This document shows positions 5,620 to 9,563 of a stretch of DNA of 9,563 bases, in pieces (the stretch's first letter is position 1; the number at the start of each line of letters is the position of its first letter). The notes below the pieces were generated by a model that was not told the origin of the DNA, did no database searches, and saw only the letters and a list, made by a program, of their open reading frames with translations. The stretch comes from Candidatus Kapaibacterium sp. (GTDB lineage Bacteria; Bacteroidota; Ignavibacteria; Kapaibacteriales; UBA961): contig JALRFC010000048.1 of the NCBI GenBank assembly GCA_023253875.1, positions 1-9,563 on the forward strand. Reading direction: 5' to 3'. The translations under genes were made by a program, and so were the position numbers.

Positions 5620-6864
5620 ATGGATTATATGGAACAGCAACAAAAACCCGAGCACATTGATGAGCTCATCACATCTTATCTCGATGGAGAATTACCCATT
5701 GAGAAAGAAGATGAGATGTTTAGTTCACTTGCAAAGGACAGCGAAGACTCACGTGCTGCCATGCGCGAACTTATTTCGATGCGCAATGTGATTCCACATG
5801 ATACAGAAGCTTTCACTCCTCCCATTGCCGCAAAAGATGCGGTATTCTCGCAATTGGGGATGGCGACGCAATCTGCTGAAAAAAATACATCCGGATGGAA
5901 AAAAGCCTTGCCACTTGCATTGTTAGTTTTGGGATTAGCAGGTGGATATGGAATCGGCGACACATTTTCCACCAGAGATCAAGATGAAATAATGAGATTG
6001 ATGTCGAAGCAAGAGTCAATCGGTGGATTTTCACCATTGATTTCCGGGAGCGGAGTGGGATCCAATATTCCCAATATCGTTCTTCAACACAATGCTCCTG
6101 TACGCATTGTCTATAAAGATCGCATCAAAAACATGGCAAGCGTCACGCCAATGATCACATTGCCACCAATTTCCGTACATCAATCATCAAATCCTGATGA
6201 TATCAATAAACAAGGTGCTGTAACGCAATTGAAAGACACGGCTCCAAGCGATAATCCCGTTGCATCGGTATCTCCAACCAAAGAAGGTGCGAATGATACT
6301 GAACGGTCAATATTAGATCGAACACAAAGCAATGATGCTGCTCCACGTATAGACTTTGCAACTCTATCAACAAGATATCCTCAATTCTGGATGCAATTCC
6401 GTGGAATGTCATCATTGCAATCACCCGAATTTTCAGGCATTCGTGAGCAAATTGGCATCCTTGATAATTCAAGAGTCACATTCGCATGGTCATTGGGTGA
6501 ACATATTTCAGTCGGAATAGAAGCAGGTAGAGAACCATTTGTCTTGAATTATGAAGGCATCAAAGAAGATAGGCCATATGCTTTCAATCAATATTCACCG
6601 ATGCTCACAGGTGGTCTTTTCTTGCAAGGAAGAACCTCAGCAATTGAGTTGCTAGGCAATTCGAGATTCTATACACAAGCCGTAGCTGGTGGTACAGAGA
6701 TTGGAATATTAGGAAAATTGGGACTTGGTATTGCATATCCAATTAGCAATGCCATTTCGCTCCAATTGGGTATTGAGCAATCATTTATGCAATTCCAATT
6801 CCAAGGCAAGTCATTTGATGCTCAAAAACTCGATCTACTCTATGGAATTTCCATCACATTATGA
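5620..6864 (+). CDS. Predicted anti-sigma factor fused to an outer-membrane beta-barrel-like domain
   Basis: The 414-residue protein has four parts. Residues 11-60 (IDELITSYLDGELP and an acidic helix) look like an anti-sigma N-terminus; there is no cysteine, so no zinc-binding ZAS motif. Residues 96-112 are one hydrophobic membrane segment after Lys94-Lys95, giving a cytoplasmic N-terminus. Residues 115-245 are a polar Ser/Pro/Asn/Asp-rich linker. Residues 250-414 show about eight amphipathic strands, for example QFWMQFRGM, RVTFAWSLGE, ISVGIEAG, GGLFLQGR, YTQAVAGG, LGKLGLGIAYPIS, ISLQLGIEQSFMQF and KLDLLYGISITL. That size fits an OmpA- or OmpX-like barrel, although the last residue is Leu, not an aromatic. 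It follows the sigma gene by 9 nt. Inferred role: to hold the sigma factor and report on the outer membrane. Alternatively the strands form a soluble periplasmic beta domain. The anti-sigma call rests on position and N-terminal pattern. Confidence 0.75.
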   Translation: MDYMEQQQKPEHIDELITSYLDGELPIEKEDEMFSSLAKDSEDSRAAMRELISMRNVIPHDTEAFTPPIAAKDAVFSQLGMATQSAEKNTSGWKKALPLALLVLGLAGGYGIGDTFSTRDQDEIMRLMSKQESIGGFSPLISGSGVGSNIPNIVLQHNAPVRIVYKDRIKNMASVTPMITLPPISVHQSSNPDDINKQGAVTQLKDTAPSDNPVASVSPTKEGANDTERSILDRTQSNDAAPRIDFATLSTRYPQFWMQFRGMSSLQSPEFSGIREQIGILDNSRVTFAWSLGEHISVGIEAGREPFVLNYEGIKEDRPYAFNQYSPMLTGGLFLQGRTSAIELLGNSRFYTQAVAGGTEIGILGKLGLGIAYPISNAISLQLGIEQSFMQFQFQGKSFDAQKLDLLYGISITL

Positions 6865-7595
6865 TGATCATGAATAAGACACCCCATATACTTCAGCATA
6901 TAGTCATAATGACCGCATGTATCCTTCTTACTTTGATTGGATGTAAATCACCAATTGATCTAGACAAGAATGTTAATGAAGTGTCCCTCCCTACGCAACC
7001 TGTAGAAATGAATAGCATGCGATTTGCGATTGATGGCGGAGGAAGATCAATGAGATGGCTTCAGAGCGGACCTCCGGAAGAGAGCAGATTCTCCTTTAAA
7101 ACCTGGAAGATTGAGCATATTCATATCGATACCACCAAACCTCTTTTCCTCACATTGGCTATGAAATATAGTATTTTCACAGACATCAGTGATTCATCAC
7201 GCTTTGAAGAAATATTGCCATATTCACTTGATTATGAAGTAGATACTACCATCATCCCAATTTTTGATAGTCCACCAATGCCGAGAGAAAAAAAGGCTGT
7301 GACATTGAAGAAGTCAAACATCAAAACATATATTTTCTCCAAAAAGAAAGATGGTCCAAATGGTGTTCGCATTGTTCGATCCGAGAAAGAATTTGATCTC
7401 CTTGAAGATTCCAAAAGTGACAATCATTCCGATACATATGTCTATGCTATTAGAACTCGCCTACAACAAGGAAAAACAATGATTACAGTGGTCATAGAAT
7501 CAGGTTTTACCTTGAATTCGGCTGAGATTGAGTCTTTTGACAGAAAATTCCCCTCAAATGCGAGTGGAAGATCAAGTATGAGAATTTCATTTTAA
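6861..7595 (+). CDS. Predicted lipoprotein of unknown family
   Basis: I do not recognise this 244-residue protein. Its N-terminus is a lipoprotein signal: a hydrophobic stretch (about 13-27) ending in the lipobox LIGC, with Cys28 as the lipidation site and Lys-Ser after it, so the inner-membrane-retaining Asp is absent and outer-membrane attachment is plausible. The mature part has no obvious catalytic motif. It looks beta-rich, with alternating segments such as FSFKTWKIEHIHID (77-90) and TMITVVIESGFTLNS (216-230), a lysine-rich patch around 143-163, and GRSMR/GRSSMR motifs near both ends. Its ATG overlaps the stop of the upstream gene as ATGA, so translation is coupled; further ATGs at 6864 and 6870 are possible starts. 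It is likely a partner of the anti-sigma/barrel protein, but nothing in the sequence gives a biochemical function. Confidence 0.8.
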   Translation: MMIMNKTPHILQHIVIMTACILLTLIGCKSPIDLDKNVNEVSLPTQPVEMNSMRFAIDGGGRSMRWLQSGPPEESRFSFKTWKIEHIHIDTTKPLFLTLAMKYSIFTDISDSSRFEEILPYSLDYEVDTTIIPIFDSPPMPREKKAVTLKKSNIKTYIFSKKKDGPNGVRIVRSEKEFDLLEDSKSDNHSDTYVYAIRTRLQQGKTMITVVIESGFTLNSAEIESFDRKFPSNASGRSSMRISF

Positions 7596-7616
7596 GCTCT
7601 TTATATATTTATTTTT

Positions 7617-7621
7617 AGAGG
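7617..7621 (+). promoter_or_regulatory. Ribosome binding site supporting a TTG start
   Basis: AGAGG lies 6 nt before the TTG at 7628, ideal spacing. The first in-frame ATG (7667) has no SD and would cut off the charged n-region of the signal peptide. Confidence 0.55.
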
Positions 7622-7627
7622 TCCATC

Positions 7628-9563
7628 TTGGTCCAAGCATTACAATTATCACGCTCATTTTTGAGCATGCTGATGCTGATTTTTTCCATGACTTCGGTTG
7701 TTTTGGCTAATGCCCCCGGCAAACCGAAAGAATTCAAAGTCATTGTTGACGGAAATGGCATCGCCCCCGGAACTGTCAAGTTATCATGGATTGCTCCATC
7801 GGAAGACACTACTTTGCAATATGTTGTCTACATGGCATCTATTGTAGGAAATGTCCCAACTGATTTTAAAGCAATCATTGAAACATGGCAAACTTCGGCC
7901 ATTGTGAAAGATCTACCTGCAGGAACTCACAAATTCTATGTTGTGGCTAGAGCAGGAGGTGCACAAAGCGAACCTTCGGATAAAATTGCAATCACGATTC
8001 GTGGTGAAGAACCAAATACATTTGGAATCATCATCGATCCCCCAATTCATTATATCCTCGAAGGCAAAGTTTTTACGTATCAAGTGAAACTCCAATATCC
8101 ATCAACCTATAAAGGTGGATTTGGATACAAACTTGAAAAATCACCTGCGGGCATGACAATTTCTGATAAAGGCATCATCGAATGGAAGACACCGATATAT
8201 GGTAGCCATGAGATTATTGTTTCTGCCTGGATGCTTGAAGCACCAAAATCTCAAGCTGTGAAAACCTTCAAAATCGAAGTTGGGTATGAAACCAAAAACT
8301 TTGAAATCATTTCAAAGCCAAAAGAGATCGCATGTCTCAATAAGTTATACGTATATGAAGCAGTTGCAAGAGTACCGGTTGATGGCGGTACTTTGTTCTG
8401 GTCACTCTTCGAACAAATTGATGGCATTTCAATAGATGAAAAGACAGGTCGCTTGACATGGACACCTACAAAAGTTGGTTCCCAACGCGTTAAAATTAAA
8501 GCCATGTTTATTAAAGGTAATGACACTCTTATCACCTATCAATCTTGGACAATCACCGTCAAAGAAAATTGCGATAATGTGCCTGCACCTCCATGTGCAA
8601 AGTTCGTGGGTATGCTCAAAGATGACAATGGTAATCCAATCTTGAATGGCAAAGTAAAAGTAATCAGACTAGAGAAAGACAATAATGGTCCATCCGCTTA
8701 TGAAGCTCAAGTCAAGAATGGACAATGGATGGTAATGGTTCGCGCCGGATCATATAAGATCAGATTCGAAGGTGAAGGCTTTATTGCTGAATGGTATGAA
8801 AATGTCCTTGAAATGGGCGATGCAAAAGTCATGATTGCAGAATGCGACAAGATCATTGAAATCCCTGCAAAAGTTACCGTGAAAGAAAAACCTGCGATGA
8901 AAGTAATCGAAGGTATGGTAAAAGACAGCGAAGGCAATCCAGTACCGAATTCTATGGTTTCATTCATGGTCATTGAAGCCAATGGCGGAAGCAAAGATGG
9001 CGGAATGAGATTTGCGGTCAAAACAAATGCGCAGGGTAATTATCGCATTGAAGTTCCTGCGGGAATGACATATATCGCGATGGCGACACCAAATGAAGCA
9101 TTGGCTAAGTCACATTCACATGTCTATTATGATAGCAAGCTCAATGCAAATGATGCACTTCGTTTCACTGTAAATGATGTCATGGTGATCAATTTCACAT
9201 TACTCAAAAAAGCAGTGTACAATAATGGACTTGCAGTGGCTTTGAAAGATACCAATGGACTTGGCATTAAAGGCCGAGTGACATTACTTCCTGTTCAGAA
9301 AGACAAAGAACCCAAAAAAGGAATGGCAATTACTGTTGAAACTGATTCAAATGGTAATGCATTGTTCTCAAATATTCAACCAGGCATGTATATTATTCAA
9401 GGTATCCCACATACCCGCAATTATGCTCCGGGCTTCTATACTTCAACAGGCTTTGCTGCCATGTCTTGGAAAGAAGCAGGAAGAGTTGAAGTTGGTGAAG
9501 TGATGATCACTCTTGTCTATGATATACGTCTTCGCCCTGTTCTTGGCAAGCGTGGAGCTGCTC
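7628..9563 (+). CDS. Large secreted multidomain FN3/Ig-like protein, 3' end beyond window
   Basis: The frame stays open to the window edge (645 codons seen). From the TTG at 7628 it opens with a signal peptide: a polar n-region with Arg9, a hydrophobic core (about 11-26), and a cleavage site near VLA/NA at 27-29. Next come an FN3-like domain (about 37-125; KLSWIAPSED and LPAGTHKFYVVARAG), two Ig-like domains of the He_PIG type (about 140-218, with GMTISDKGIIEWKTP; and 238-312, with GISIDEKTGRLTWTP), then three repeats resembling carboxypeptidase regulatory domains from about 325. The architecture is that of an extracellular structural or adhesive protein. FCB bacteria often export such proteins by the type IX system, whose C-terminal sorting domain would lie outside this window. 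No enzyme domain is visible. It starts 32 bp after the lipoprotein stop with no terminator between, so it is probably the last gene, or a late gene, of the sigma operon. Confidence 0.85.
   Translation, partial: MVQALQLSRSFLSMLMLIFSMTSVVLANAPGKPKEFKVIVDGNGIAPGTVKLSWIAPSEDTTLQYVVYMASIVGNVPTDFKAIIETWQTSAIVKDLPAGTHKFYVVARAGGAQSEPSDKIAITIRGEEPNTFGIIIDPPIHYILEGKVFTYQVKLQYPSTYKGGFGYKLEKSPAGMTISDKGIIEWKTPIYGSHEIIVSAWMLEAPKSQAVKTFKIEVGYETKNFEIISKPKEIACLNKLYVYEAVARVPVDGGTLFWSLFEQIDGISIDEKTGRLTWTPTKVGSQRVKIKAMFIKGNDTLITYQSWTITVKENCDNVPAPPCAKFVGMLKDDNGNPILNGKVKVIRLEKDNNGPSAYEAQVKNGQWMVMVRAGSYKIRFEGEGFIAEWYENVLEMGDAKVMIAECDKIIEIPAKVTVKEKPAMKVIEGMVKDSEGNPVPNSMVSFMVIEANGGSKDGGMRFAVKTNAQGNYRIEVPAGMTYIAMATPNEALAKSHSHVYYDSKLNANDALRFTVNDVMVINFTLLKKAVYNNGLAVALKDTNGLGIKGRVTLLPVQKDKEPKKGMAITVETDSNGNALFSNIQPGMYIIQGIPHTRNYAPGFYTSTGFAAMSWKEAGRVEVGEVMITLVYDIRLRPVLGKRGAA
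8606..9289 (+). repeat. Three diverged protein-level repeats in the secreted protein
   Basis: The motif G-M-[LV]-K-D-x-x-G-N-P-[IV] occurs at residues 328-338 and 429-439, with a weaker copy at 534-546 (GLAVALKDTNGLG). The copies start about 100 residues apart. Each is followed by strands and a PAG or QPG turn, as in carboxypeptidase regulatory-like or CNA-B-like folds. The DNA itself is not repetitive, so the copies are old. Confidence 0.6.

Noticed and set aside
7596..7620. CTCT...AGAG inverted repeat between lipoprotein and secreted protein as a terminator
   Set aside because: A 4-bp stem with a long AT loop and no T-run after it is too weak, and its second arm is the SD.
7615..7809. Minus-strand 64-codon open frame at the start of the secreted protein
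   Set aside because: It is the mirror of the signal peptide and first domain, which form a coherent plus-strand product.

Overview
The window is a bacterial chromosomal segment of moderate-to-low GC. No tRNA, rRNA, CRISPR array, insertion sequence or phage gene was seen. It splits into two divergent halves. Everything left of about 4,860 reads on the minus strand and consists of housekeeping genes. Everything right of about 5,040 reads on the plus strand and is an envelope-regulation and surface-protein cluster. The likely host belongs to the Bacteroidota/Ignavibacteriota/Kapabacteria (FCB) assemblage. This rests on TAnnTTTG-like promoter motifs, several starts without a Shine-Dalgarno (SD) sequence, and a long secreted Ig/FN3-type protein. 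It is an inference, not a proof of phylum.

Minus-strand half, in transcription order: a TerC-family membrane protein (4861-4118) is followed 5 nt later by a fold-type I PLP aminotransferase of the methionine/kynurenine type (4112-2940). About 140 bp further on come thioredoxin (2797-2471) and a pterin-4a-carbinolamine dehydratase (2456-2163), closely coupled. These are followed by a stem-loop with a T-run (2137-2103), then enolase (2082-802), then a phosphoglucomutase/phosphomannomutase (762 to beyond position 1). Enolase and the phosphomutase form a small central-carbon pair. In three of these genes the longest open frame begins at an upstream TTG (2842 for thioredoxin, 2474 for the dehydratase, 2094 for enolase). 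Family alignment and SD placement favour the internal ATG in each case, and the same choice was made for TerC.

Plus-strand half: an ECF sigma factor (5044-5610) is followed 9 nt later by a 414-residue protein (5620-6864). That protein joins an anti-sigma-like N-terminus, one membrane segment, a disordered linker and a C-terminal region resembling an eight-stranded outer-membrane beta-barrel. A lipoprotein of unknown family (6861-7595) overlaps it by ATGA. After 32 bp comes a large secreted protein that runs off the right edge (7628 onward). It has a signal peptide, an FN3-like domain, two Ig-like (He_PIG-type) domains and three repeats like carboxypeptidase regulatory domains. Its start appears to be a TTG with a good SD.

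The most interesting element is this four-gene cluster. Its order suggests a sigma factor held by a regulator that may reach from cytoplasm to outer membrane in one polypeptide, with a lipoprotein and a surface or secreted adhesin-like protein as partners or targets. The 180-bp divergent region between the halves carries several candidate promoter and operator motifs, all weak individually.
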